Shown here: positions 7,680-15,442 of the stretch, piece after piece | How positions within the stretch are numbered: position 1 is the stretch's first letter | Layout: each line of letters starts with the position of its first letter | Source: Paracoccus limosus | Lineage (GTDB): Bacteria > Pseudomonadota > Alphaproteobacteria > Rhodobacterales > Rhodobacteraceae | Assembly (NCBI RefSeq): GCF_009711185.1 | Contig: NZ_WMIF01000033.1 | Location: 1-36,865 of the forward strand | DNA: 36,865 nt | Direction: 5' to 3' | Made by a program: the position numbers and the translations under genes | The notes under the pieces: model-generated | What the model saw: only the letters and a program-made list of their open reading frames with translations | Database searches by the model: none | What the model was told of the DNA's origin: nothing

Positions 7680-8807
7680 TCACCCCTGCCGGAAATGTCC
7701 AGAGCCGCCGGCCCCGGAACAGACCGGGCAATCCCCCCGTCGCGAAATTTTCATCACCCGGTTTTCGGAATAAAGCCCGTCAAAGATCAGCATCCGCCCG
7801 CGCAGCGGCTCGCCCGCGCCGGTGATCAGCTTGATCGCCTCAAGCGCCATCATGCTGCCGATGACGCCCGGCAACGGACCGACCACGCCCGCCTCGGCAC
7901 AGGCCGGGGCCAGCCCCTGCACCGGCGCTTCGGGGAAAATGCAGGCCATGCAGGGCGCACCCCGCGCCGGGTCCCAGATGGTCAGCTGGCCTTCCCATTG
8001 CGCGATGCTGCCCGCGATCAGCGGCACGCCGGCGGCGACGCAGGCGGCGTTGATCGCCTGACGGGTGGCAAAGCTGTCGCTGCCGTCGATCACCAGATCA
8101 TGCTGGCCGATCAGCTCGGCATCGGCCTGCGTCACACGGCGGTTCAGCGGCGTGATCTCGACCAGCGGGTTCAGGGCGCGCATGGCATCGCGGGCCGCAT
8201 CGGCCTTGGGCCGGCCGGCATCGGCGGTGCGAAAGACGATCTGGCGTTGCAGGTTCGACAGGCTGACGCGGTCATCATCGGCCAGCGTCATGCGCCCGAC
8301 CCCGGCCGCCGCCAGATACAGGCAGACCGGAGCCCCCAGCCCGCCCGCACCGACGACCAGCACCCGCGCGCGCTTCAGCGCCGCCTGCCCCGGACCGCCG
8401 ATCTCGCGCAGGACGATATGGCGGGCATAGCGGTCCAGCCCGTCGTCCTGGGCAGAGGCAGCCTGCGGCGCGGCGGGACGGGCCGGCACGATCCCCGGCG
8501 CATCGGCCAGCCGCGCGGCGCTGCGCCGGTGCAGCGCCTGCAACAGCCGCGTTGCAGCCAGCCCCGCAAGCCCCAGCACCAGCACCCACAGCAGCGTGGG
8601 CCATGACCATTGCACGATATTTGCGAAATCGCCTTGCGGATCACGATAGACCGCCACCGTCACCGCCAGCCAGATCAGCACTCCGGCCAGAAACAGCGCC
8701 CAGCCGCGCAGGCGCATCAGCCAAAGCAGCCCCAGCGCCGCGCCCAGACCGAACAGCCACCAGCCCCGGGTCAACCACATCAGCAGCCCGGCAACGACGA
8801 AGGGCAT
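7680..8807 (-). CDS. ThiF/MoeB/HesA-family adenylyltransferase with an N-terminal membrane region
   Basis: A 375-residue protein in two parts. Residues about 1-90 hold three hydrophobic segments (PFVVAGLLMWL, WLFGLGAALGLLWL, ALFLAGVLIWLAVTVAV) and a fourth near 70-90. Residues about 120-365 form an E1-like adenylyltransferase with the ATP-binding VVGAGGLGAPV, the NLQRQIVF arginine block, DGSDSFATR, a catalytic cysteine in LAPACAEAGVVGPLPG, and two CxxC pairs (CMAC and CPVC) for structural zinc. Members adenylate the C-terminal Gly-Gly of sulfur carriers such as MoaD or ThiS. The start overlaps the dut stop as TGATG, so translation is coupled. No MoaD or ThiS partner is nearby; the carrier served is unknown. 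The membrane anchor is unlike classical soluble MoeB. Confidence 0.85.
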   Translation of the reverse strand: MPFVVAGLLMWLTRGWWLFGLGAALGLLWLMRLRGWALFLAGVLIWLAVTVAVYRDPQGDFANIVQWSWPTLLWVLVLGLAGLAATRLLQALHRRSAARLADAPGIVPARPAAPQAASAQDDGLDRYARHIVLREIGGPGQAALKRARVLVVGAGGLGAPVCLYLAAAGVGRMTLADDDRVSLSNLQRQIVFRTADAGRPKADAARDAMRALNPLVEITPLNRRVTQADAELIGQHDLVIDGSDSFATRQAINAACVAAGVPLIAGSIAQWEGQLTIWDPARGAPCMACIFPEAPVQGLAPACAEAGVVGPLPGVIGSMMALEAIKLITGAGEPLRGRMLIFDGLYSENRVMKISRRGDCPVCSGAGGSGHFRQG

Positions 8808-9271
8808 CAGCCGCGCCCGGTCGAGCCGAAACCGCCTGCGCCGCGCGCGGTGTCGTCCAGCGCCTCGGCGATGACATAGGCCGCGCGCGTCACCGGCGCG
8901 ATCACCGCCTGCGCGATCCGCTCGCCATGCTGCAGGACATAGGGCGCGGTGCCCAGATTGATCATGATGACGCCCAGAGGGCCGCGATAATCGCTGTCGA
9001 TGGTGCCGGGGGTATTGGGCAGCGTCACGCCATGTTTCAGCGCCAGACTGGAGCGCGGGCGGATCTGCATTTCATAGCCCTCGGGGATCTGCACGCGCAG
9101 CCCCGTCGGCACCAGCTTGATCTGGCCGGGCGCCAGCTCCAGCTCGGCCCCGCCCAGATCGGCGCGCAGGTCGGCACCAGCCGCCCCCGCAGTCTGATAT
9201 TCGGGCAAAGGCAGCGCGGCATCCGCGCCCGGTTCACGCAGAACCAGAATCGTCACTTCGGCTGCCATCAC
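8807..9271 (-). CDS. dut: dUTP diphosphatase
   Basis: A 154-residue homotrimeric dUTPase that hydrolyses dUTP to dUMP and diphosphate, keeping uracil out of DNA and supplying the dTMP precursor. The five conserved motifs are visible: [22 protein letters not shown], the catalytic [12 protein letters not shown] with its Asp and Tyr, [12 protein letters not shown], and the C-terminal flexible arm [12 protein letters not shown]. The length is typical. The gene follows infC by 8 bases and overlaps the next gene by one base (TGATG). Confidence 0.96.
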   Translation of the reverse strand: MMAAEVTILVLREPGADAALPLPEYQTAGAAGADLRADLGGAELELAPGQIKLVPTGLRVQIPEGYEMQIRPRSSLALKHGVTLPNTPGTIDSDYRGPLGVIMINLGTAPYVLQHGERIAQAVIAPVTRAAYVIAEALDDTARGAGGFGSTGRG

Positions 9272-9279
9272 CCTGCCTG

Positions 9280-9819
9280 TTACTTGGGAGCGATCATCAT
9301 GACCATCTGACGCCCTTCCAGCTTGGGCATCGATTCCACCTTGCCAGCGTCGCCGACATCGGCGGCCACGCGGTTCAGCAGCTCAAGACCCAGCGACTGG
9401 TGTGCCATTTCGCGGCCACGAAAGCGCAGGGTCACCTTGACCTTGTCGCCCTCGTCGAGAAACTTCATGACCGAGCGCATCTTGACGTCGTAATCATGGG
9501 TATCGGTCCCGGGACGGAACTTGATCTCCTTGATTTCGATGATCTTCTGCTTCTTGCGGGCCTCGGCCTCACGCTTTTGCTGTTCATATTTGAACTTGCC
9601 GAGGTCCATGATCTTGCAGACCGGGGGCACGGCATTGGGCGAGATTTCCACGAGGTCCAGCCCCGCTTCCTGTGCCATCTCCAGCCCCTTGGCGGGGGTC
9701 ACGACGCCGACATTCTCGCCATCTGCGCCGATCAGGCGGATTTCGGCGACGCGGATGCGTTCGTTGACGCGGGGGCCGGTGTCACGGGTCGGCGGAGCGT
9801 TATGCGGTCTGCGGGCTAT
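9280..9819 (-). CDS. infC: Translation initiation factor IF-3, with ATA start codon
   Basis: A 179-residue IF-3, which binds the 30S subunit, keeps it apart from 50S and proofreads initiator tRNA and start codon. The N-terminal domain carries [23 protein letters not shown] and the C-terminal domain [25 protein letters not shown]. The complete N-terminal domain is obtained only if translation starts at an ATA at 9819, giving [20 protein letters not shown]. An in-frame TGA lies five codons upstream, no ATG, GTG or TTG occurs between that stop and residue 40, and GAAGGAAG lies 6 bases before the ATA. Rare infC start codons allow autoregulation by IF-3 in E. coli (AUU). It heads the infC-dut-thiF-like-M3-lipoprotein run; rpmI and rplT are not next to it. 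Confidence 0.93.
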   Translation of the reverse strand: MARRPHNAPPTRDTGPRVNERIRVAEIRLIGADGENVGVVTPAKGLEMAQEAGLDLVEISPNAVPPVCKIMDLGKFKYEQQKREAEARKKQKIIEIKEIKFRPGTDTHDYDVKMRSVMKFLDEGDKVKVTLRFRGREMAHQSLGLELLNRVAADVGDAGKVESMPKLEGRQMVMMIAPK

Positions 9820-10039
9820 GGCTGTCTTCCTTCAATGGCCGTAGGTTTTGGCCGGTTAGATAGTGCCGCGAACCCCGTTTTTCAACCGGATTCGCGCAAA
9901 GGCAGGCCTATTGCCGCAGCTTGGCCGGGGCTTTGCCGCGGTTCTCGGCATAGTTGAAACTGCGGGCTGCGGGCGCTTTACCACAACCGCCGGCTTTGCC
10001 ATAGAGAGGGTCACGTGACCCCGGGCAACGGAGCATCTC
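9820..10039. other. Divergent intergenic region between infC and the Ala-rich protein gene
   Basis: About 220 bases without a gene. It must contain the infC promoter (minus strand) and that of the gene at 10040 (plus strand). I see the infC ribosome-binding site (GAAGGAAG, at about 9826-9833 on the complement) but no convincing -35/-10 pair. Confidence 0.4.
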
Positions 10040-10687
10040 ATGCGGATCCTGCTGGCTGTTCTTCTGGTGGCCGCCCTGCTCGGCGGCGGATATGTCTGGC
10101 TGCAAGGCGGGACAGGCTGGCACTGGGCAGGTTGGAACGGCCCCACGCAGGCGCAGGCCCCCGTCCCGGCACCCGCCAAGCCCGCGCCAGCCACCGACGC
10201 CAAGGTCGAGGCGCAAAAGGCGCAGGCCGCCGAACAGGCCGGCGCGCAGGCGGATGCGGCCGCCGACGCCTCGGCCGCCGCCGATTCGGCCACCATCGCC
10301 CCCGCCAACAATGCCGCAGCCCAGGCCCAAGCCGCAGCCGAGGCCGCCATTGCCGCCGCCGACCGCGCCGCCGATGCCGCAGCCGCCGCCAGCGCCGAGA
10401 CCGCCAGCCCGGCCGAGGCCGAGGCGGCTGCCCATGTCGCGACGCAGGCCGCCGCGCAGGCCGCCCATGCCAACCGGCTGGCCGACAGCGCCGCCGCGCA
10501 GGCCGGCGAGATCGACTCCGCGCTGACCCTGCAAGGCTTCGATCCGGCGCGGGTCGCCGCGATCATCGCCGCCTCGTCTCTGCCCGACGCCCGCAAGGCC
10601 GAACTGACGCAGGCGCTGCAAGCCACTGCCAGCGACCCGGCCCGGCTGCCGTCGCTGCTGGAACAGATCAAGTCGGAGCTGCCATGA
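10040..10687 (+). CDS. Ala-rich membrane-anchored protein, function unknown
   Basis: A 215-residue protein with one N-terminal hydrophobic segment (RILLAVLLVAALLGGGYVWL, about 2-21), which may be a membrane anchor or uncleaved signal. It is followed by a Pro/Ala linker (PVPAPAKPAPATDAK) and about 100 residues dominated by Ala, Glu and Gln (roughly 50-150) that would form a long helix or coiled coil. The last 60 residues look like a small helical domain (LTLQGFDPARVAAIIAASSLPDARKAELTQALQ). No family is recognised. It is translationally coupled by an ATGA overlap to the next gene, so the two products may act together in the envelope. Confidence 0.7.
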   Translation: MRILLAVLLVAALLGGGYVWLQGGTGWHWAGWNGPTQAQAPVPAPAKPAPATDAKVEAQKAQAAEQAGAQADAAADASAAADSATIAPANNAAAQAQAAAEAAIAAADRAADAAAAASAETASPAEAEAAAHVATQAAAQAAHANRLADSAAAQAGEIDSALTLQGFDPARVAAIIAASSLPDARKAELTQALQATASDPARLPSLLEQIKSELP

Positions 10688-11574
10688 CCGCCCGCCCCGA
10701 ACTGCATCCGACGCTGGCCGAATTTCTCAAGGATTCGCCCGACCGGCTGATCAAGGGCCCGATCGCCATCCTGCTGATCGAGGATGCGGTGGCGGTCGGC
10801 CCGACGCTGGCCCATCACCTGAAATGCGGCTTTCGCCTGATCCTTGCGCTGTCGCCCGAACCCCTGCCCGCCCATCACATCCCGCCCGAGGCGGCCGAGC
10901 GCGTGGCCAATCTGCGCTATGACACCCGCCGCCCGCAGGCCCATGTCGAGGCGGTGAATGCCGTGCTGGCGGCGGTGCCGGAAAACACGTGGCTCTATTA
11001 CGGCTACAATGCCGAGTTCCTGTTCTACCCGTTCTCGGAATCGCGCACCGTCGGCGAGATGTTGGCCTTTCACACCGAGGAACGGCGGCGCAGCATGCTG
11101 ACCTATGTGGTCGATCTTTACGCCCCCGACCTGAACCGCTTTCCCGATGCCGTCAGCATGAACGAGGCGATGTTCGACCGCGCCGGCTATTACGCGCTTG
11201 GCCGGATGGACCGCAACGGCATGGCCCTGGAGCGGCAGCTGGATTTCCATGGCGGCTTGCGCTGGCGCTTCGAAGAACACGTCGCCCCCGACCGCCGCCG
11301 CATCGACCGCATCGCGCTGTTTCGCAGCCAGCCCGGCCTGCGCCTGCTGCCCGATCACCGGTTCGACGTCGAGGAATACAACACCTATTCCTGCCCGTGG
11401 CACCACAATCTGACGGCGGCGGTGGCCTCGTTCCGGGTCGCCAAGGCACTGGTGCGCAACCCCGGCTCGCGCCGGCGCATCCAGACCTTCGCCTGGCGCA
11501 ACTCGCATCCGTTCCGCTGGCATTCGCAGCAGCTGATGGACTTTGGCCTGATGGAGCCGGGCCAATGGTTCTGA
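10684..11574 (+). CDS. Glycosyltransferase-like conserved protein without an obvious DxD motif
   Basis: A 296-residue soluble protein. Its layout resembles GT2/GT92-type glycosyltransferases: IAILLIEDAVAVGPTLAHHLKCGF near residues 25-50 resembles the NE...WIAHHLxLGF opening, and WLYYGYNAEFLFYPF near 102-116 takes the place of the usual DxDEF block. Here the acidic metal-binding residues are reduced to NAEF. Later blocks are RAGYYALGRMDRNGMALERQLDFHGG and a C-terminal His/Trp-rich part (SCPWHHNLTAAV...HPFRWHSQQLMDFG). The assignment is by layout only and could be wrong. The ATG overlaps the previous stop (ATGA), so the Ala-rich anchored protein is its probable partner. Confidence 0.6.
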   Translation: MTARPELHPTLAEFLKDSPDRLIKGPIAILLIEDAVAVGPTLAHHLKCGFRLILALSPEPLPAHHIPPEAAERVANLRYDTRRPQAHVEAVNAVLAAVPENTWLYYGYNAEFLFYPFSESRTVGEMLAFHTEERRRSMLTYVVDLYAPDLNRFPDAVSMNEAMFDRAGYYALGRMDRNGMALERQLDFHGGLRWRFEEHVAPDRRRIDRIALFRSQPGLRLLPDHRFDVEEYNTYSCPWHHNLTAAVASFRVAKALVRNPGSRRRIQTFAWRNSHPFRWHSQQLMDFGLMEPGQWF

Positions 11575-11622
11575 TCCCCGCCCCCGTCGCCGCCCCTGCC
11601 CACCAGCGCGCCCGGCGGTGAT

Positions 11623-11663
11623 TTCCGGCCCCGGTGGGGCACTTGCGCCCCGACCGGCCGGAA
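11623..11663 (+). terminator. Long imperfect hairpin between the glycosyltransferase-like gene and fabA
   Basis: TTCCGGCC (11623-11630) pairs with GGCCGGAA (11656-11663), and an inner GGGGC/GCCCC pair closes an ACTTGC loop. It sits about 50 bases after a stop codon. There is no T tract, so it may be a weak or factor-dependent terminator, or an RNA structure in the fabA leader. Confidence 0.4.
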
Positions 11664-11754
11664 TGATAGACCGTTGCAAAGATCAGCGTGCCGGGTTTTT
11701 CCCGACGCGCCGGTCATAAGCACGCCAAACCGCAGCGAGGGAGAGCAGACGCGC

Positions 11755-12264
11755 ATGACGATGACCCGGACCAGCTTCGACAAGGAAGATCTGCTGGCCT
11801 GCGCCCGTGGCGAGTTGTTCGGCCCCGGCAATGCGCAACTGCCCGAGCCGCCCATGCTGATGATGGACCGCATCACCGAGATTTCGGCCGATGCCGGCGC
11901 CCATGGCAAGGGCCATGTCGTGGCCGAGTTCGACATCACCCCGGATCTGTGGTTCTTTGCCTGCCACTTCCCCGGTAACCCGATCATGCCCGGCTGTCTG
12001 GGTCTGGACGGTCTGTGGCAGCTGACCGGCTTCAATCTGGGCTGGCGCGGCTGGCAGGGGCGCGGCTATGCGCTTGGCGTCGGCGAAGTCAAGCTGACCG
12101 GCATGGTGCGGCCCGACCGCAAGATGCTGCGCTATTACGTGGATTTCGCCAAGGCCGTGCAGACCCGTCGGCTGACCATGGGCGTGGCCGATGGCCGCGT
12201 CGAGGCCGATGGCGAAACCATCTATCAGGTCAAGGATATGAAGGTCGCGCTGTCGGAAAGCTGA
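11755..12264 (+). CDS. fabA: 3-hydroxyacyl-[ACP] dehydratase/isomerase FabA
   Basis: A 169-residue bifunctional enzyme that dehydrates 3-hydroxydecanoyl-ACP and isomerises the trans-2 product to cis-3-decenoyl-ACP, the branch point of anaerobic unsaturated fatty acid synthesis. The active-site block [19 protein letters not shown] holds the catalytic His71 and Asp85, matching His70 and Asp84 of E. coli. The length is typical. I chose the ATG at 11755, preceded by GAGGGAGAG; the open frame further upstream lacks homology. It is followed by fabB (36-base gap) and fabI, a fab cluster order I recall from alphaproteobacteria. Confidence 0.96.
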   Translation: MTMTRTSFDKEDLLACARGELFGPGNAQLPEPPMLMMDRITEISADAGAHGKGHVVAEFDITPDLWFFACHFPGNPIMPGCLGLDGLWQLTGFNLGWRGWQGRGYALGVGEVKLTGMVRPDRKMLRYYVDFAKAVQTRRLTMGVADGRVEADGETIYQVKDMKVALSES

Positions 12265-12300
12265 CATCGCCCCAATTCCTTTGATTTCAGGAGAACGCCC

Positions 12301-13530
12301 ATGCGCCGCGTCGTCGTCACAGGACTCGGGATCGTTTCCAGCATCGGAAACGACGCCGTCGAGGTCCTCGCCTCGCTGAAGGCCGGAAAATCCGGCATCA
12401 CCGCCAATGAGGACATGAAGGAATACGGCTTTCGCAGCCAGGTGGCGGGCGCCGTCAAGCTCGACATCAAGGAGCATGTCGACAAGCGCGTGCTGCGCTT
12501 CATGGGTCCGGGCGCGGCCTATGCCTATATCGCCATGACCCAGGCCATCGCCGATGCCGGCCTGACCGAGGCCGAGGTGGTCAATCCGCGCACCGGGCTG
12601 ATTGCCGGCTCGGGCGGCCCGTCGACCTCGTCGATGTTTGCCGCGCATCAGACGGTGCTCAGCTCGGGTTCGCCCAAGCGGATCGGGCCGTTCGCGGTGC
12701 CCAAATGCATGTCCTCGACCATCTCGGCGAACCTCTCGACGGCGTTCAAGATCAAGGGCGTGAACTATTCGATCACCTCGGCCTGCTCGACCTCGCTGCA
12801 TTGCATCGGCAATGCGGCTGAACAGATCGCCATGGGCCGTCAGGACGTGATGTTTGCGGGCGGCGCCGAGGAACTGGACTGGACGCTCAGCTGCCTGTTC
12901 GATGCAATGGGCGCCATGTCCTCCAAGTTCAACGACCAGCCGGAAAAGGCCTCGCGCGCCTTTGACGCGGGCCGCGACGGTTTCGTGATTTCCGGCGGCG
13001 GCGGCATTCTGGTTCTGGAAGAGCTGGAGCACGCGAAAGCCCGCGGCGCCAAGATTTATGCCGAAGTCACCGGCTATGCCGCGACCTCGGACGGGCATGA
13101 CATGGTCGCCCCCTCGGGCGAGGGCGGCGAGCGCGCGATGCGTCTGGCGCTGGAAACGCTGCCGCAGGGCCGCAAGGTCGGCTATATCAACGCGCATGGC
13201 ACCTCGACCCCCGTGGGCGATGTCGGCGAGGTTCAGGCCGTCCGCCGCGTCTTTGGCGAGGGCTCGACGCCGCTGATTTCCTCGACCAAGTCGATGACCG
13301 GCCACAGCCAGGGCGCCACCGGCGCGCAAGAGGCGATCTATTGCCTCTTGATGCTGCAAAACGATTTCATCGCGCCCTCGATCAACGTCGAGACGCTGGA
13401 CCCGGCCATCCATGACGGCGAAATTGCCACGCGGCTGGTGGAAAATGCGGGTCTGGACACCGTGATGACCAATTCCTTTGGCTTTGGCGGGACCAACGGG
13501 TCCATGCTGCTGTCCAGATATAACGGATAA
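12301..13530 (+). CDS. fabB: 3-oxoacyl-[ACP] synthase I
   Basis: A 409-residue condensing enzyme that elongates cis-3-decenoyl-ACP made by FabA, and saturated chains. The catalytic triad is present: Cys162 in SACSTSLHC, His299 in [12 protein letters not shown] and His335 in KSMTGHSQG, closely matching E. coli FabB (163, 298, 333). The glycine-rich C-terminal loop [10 protein letters not shown] is intact. AGGAGA precedes the ATG. The gene is followed only 5 bases later by fabI. Confidence 0.96.
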   Translation: MRRVVVTGLGIVSSIGNDAVEVLASLKAGKSGITANEDMKEYGFRSQVAGAVKLDIKEHVDKRVLRFMGPGAAYAYIAMTQAIADAGLTEAEVVNPRTGLIAGSGGPSTSSMFAAHQTVLSSGSPKRIGPFAVPKCMSSTISANLSTAFKIKGVNYSITSACSTSLHCIGNAAEQIAMGRQDVMFAGGAEELDWTLSCLFDAMGAMSSKFNDQPEKASRAFDAGRDGFVISGGGGILVLEELEHAKARGAKIYAEVTGYAATSDGHDMVAPSGEGGERAMRLALETLPQGRKVGYINAHGTSTPVGDVGEVQAVRRVFGEGSTPLISSTKSMTGHSQGATGAQEAIYCLLMLQNDFIAPSINVETLDPAIHDGEIATRLVENAGLDTVMTNSFGFGGTNGSMLLSRYNG

Positions 13531-13535
13531 GAACA

Positions 13536-14324
13536 ATGTCTGATTTGATGAAGGGCAAACGCGGTCTCGTCATGGGGGTCGCGAATGACCGCTCTATCGC
13601 CTGGGGCATCGCCAAGGCGCTGGCCGATCAGGGCGCAGAGCTGGCCTTTTCCTATCAGGGCGATGCTTTCGGCAAGCGGGTCGAGCCGCTGGCAGCCAGC
13701 CTTGGTTCGGATTTTCTGGTTGATGTCGATGTGAATGACGACGCCTCGCTGGACGCGGCCTTTGCCAAGATCGGCGAACGCTGGGGCAAGCTGGATTTCG
13801 TCGTCCATGCCATTGCCTATTCCGACAAGAACGAACTGACCGGCCGCTTCATCAATACGACGCGCGAGAACTTCAAGAATTCGCTGACAATTTCCTGCTA
13901 TTCGCTGATCGACGTGGCACGCCGCGCGCATCCGCTGATGACCGAGGGCGGCACGATCCTGACACTGACCTATGCCGGCTCGAACCGGGTGACGCCGTTC
14001 TACAACGTGATGGGCGTAGCCAAGGCGGCGCTGGAATCGGCGGTGCGCTATCTGGCCAATGACCTTGGCCCCGACGGCATCCGCGTCAACGCAATCAGCC
14101 CCGGGCCGATGAAGACGCTGGCCGGCGCGGCGATTGGCGGCGCGCGCAAGACCTTCCGCCATACCGAGGCCAATGCCCCCCTGCGCGCCAATGCCACGCT
14201 GGAGGCGATCGGCGGCACCGCCGTCTGGCTCTGCTCGGACTGGGGCGCCTGCACCACGGGCGAAACCGTGTTGGTCGATGGCGGCTATCACGTCCTTGGC
14301 ATGCCGCAGTCGGAAAACCTGTGA
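13536..14324 (+). CDS. fabI: Enoyl-[ACP] reductase (NADH)
   Basis: A 262-residue short-chain dehydrogenase that reduces enoyl-ACP in the last step of each fatty acid elongation cycle. The family cofactor motif GVANDRSIAWGIA is at 14-26, and the catalytic pair Tyr156 and Lys163 (YNVMGVAK) matches E. coli FabI numbering, with Tyr146 also conserved. This is the classical FabI type, the triclosan target class. The stop codon overlaps the next start (TGATG). Confidence 0.95.
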   Translation: MSDLMKGKRGLVMGVANDRSIAWGIAKALADQGAELAFSYQGDAFGKRVEPLAASLGSDFLVDVDVNDDASLDAAFAKIGERWGKLDFVVHAIAYSDKNELTGRFINTTRENFKNSLTISCYSLIDVARRAHPLMTEGGTILTLTYAGSNRVTPFYNVMGVAKAALESAVRYLANDLGPDGIRVNAISPGPMKTLAGAAIGGARKTFRHTEANAPLRANATLEAIGGTAVWLCSDWGACTTGETVLVDGGYHVLGMPQSENL

Positions 14325-15160
14325 TGAAATACTTCGCAGCCAGCGACGGCGCCCGCCTTGCCTATCGTGATGAGGGCGAGGGCCTGCCGCTGCTGGCGCT
14401 TTCGGGCCTGACCCGGAATGGCACGGATTTCGACTATCTGGCGCCGCATCTATCCGCGCTTTACCCCGAAGGCGTCCGGCTGATCCGGCTTGATTATCGC
14501 GGGCGCGGCGGCTCGGACCGGACCGGCTCCGACAGCTACACCGTCCCGCGCGAAGCGCAGGATGCGCTGGAGCTGCTGGATCACCTTGGCCTTGATAGCG
14601 CGGCGGTGCTGGGCACCTCGCGCGGCGGCATGATCGGCATGTATCTGGTCGCGGTGGCGCGGGCGCGTCTGCGGGGCCTGTGCCTGAACGATGTCGGACC
14701 GGCGCTGAACCACGCCGGCCTTGCCCGGATCAAGGATTACGTCGGCCGCAACCCGGCAGCGCGCGATCACGCCGATCTGGCGCGCAAGCTGCCGAACGCC
14801 ATGCCGGAATTTGCCAATGTACCCGAAAGCCGCTGGCTGCAAGAGGCGCAGCGCCATTCCGTCGAAACCGAGCAAGGGCTGCGCAACAACTATGATCCGG
14901 CGCTGCGCGAGTCGTTCCTTGCCGCCTTCGAGGGCCCCGAGATCGACCTGTGGCCGCTGTTCGACCTTGCGGCGGGCCTGCCTTTGGCGCTGATCCGGGG
15001 GGCGAACTCTGACCTTCTGTCGCCGGAAACGGCGGCCGAGATGCGCCGCCGCCGGCCCGACATGGTCTTTGCCGAGGTGCCGAACCGGGGCCATATCCCG
15101 TTTCTGGACGAGGCCGAGGCCCTGTCCGCGATCCGCGACTGGTTGCGCCTGATCGCCTAA
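14324..15160 (+). CDS. Alpha/beta hydrolase
   Basis: A 278-residue alpha/beta-hydrolase fold protein. The nucleophile elbow is GTSRGG, with Ser near residue 104. The acid is probably in the GANSDLLSPETA region, and the catalytic histidine is in NRGHIPFLDE near the C terminus. An HG-type oxyanion motif is replaced by LSGLTRNG. The start overlaps the fabI stop (TGATG), so it is made together with FabI, but this does not identify a substrate; an esterase, thioesterase or lactonase are all possible. Its TAA overlaps the stop codon of the converging small lipoprotein gene. Confidence 0.82.
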   Translation: MKYFAASDGARLAYRDEGEGLPLLALSGLTRNGTDFDYLAPHLSALYPEGVRLIRLDYRGRGGSDRTGSDSYTVPREAQDALELLDHLGLDSAAVLGTSRGGMIGMYLVAVARARLRGLCLNDVGPALNHAGLARIKDYVGRNPAARDHADLARKLPNAMPEFANVPESRWLQEAQRHSVETEQGLRNNYDPALRESFLAAFEGPEIDLWPLFDLAAGLPLALIRGANSDLLSPETAAEMRRRRPDMVFAEVPNRGHIPFLDEAEALSAIRDWLRLIA

Positions 15161-15324
15161 CGAGCGGTCGCGGCCCCGACCGTGGCCCCGGCGACGGCAC
15201 CGACCGGCCCGGCAATCACGGCCCCGCCAATCCCCCCGGTCGCCGCCCGTTCGGTCGCATTCTTCCCGCAGGCGGCAACGGTCAGGAGTGTTACGATCAG
15301 GACTGCGGCGCTGAGATGTTTCAT
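15157..15324 (-). CDS. Small glycine-zipper lipoprotein (55 residues)
   Basis: A 55-residue protein starting at the ATG at 15324. The signal peptide (KHLSAAVLIVTLLTVAAC) ends in a good lipobox with Cys near residue 19. The mature part is almost entirely Gly/Ala/Val (TGGIGGAVIAGPVGAVAGATVGA), a glycine-zipper pattern that packs helices in membranes, as in small outer-membrane lipoproteins. Its stop overlaps the stop of the converging hydrolase gene by 3 bases. Function unknown. A longer in-frame ATG upstream would bury the signal peptide and is rejected. Confidence 0.65.
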   Translation of the reverse strand: MKHLSAAVLIVTLLTVAACGKNATERAATGGIGGAVIAGPVGAVAGATVGAATAR

Positions 15325-15442
15325 GGCGATTTCTCCCATTCGCGCGGTGGCATACCGCGTCGTTGCAAGGACAAATCCTGCCATGGGGATTTGGTTCCCC
15401 AAAGCGGTCACGGCCCCGTGATCCGCCCCGCGCCCCGAACCG

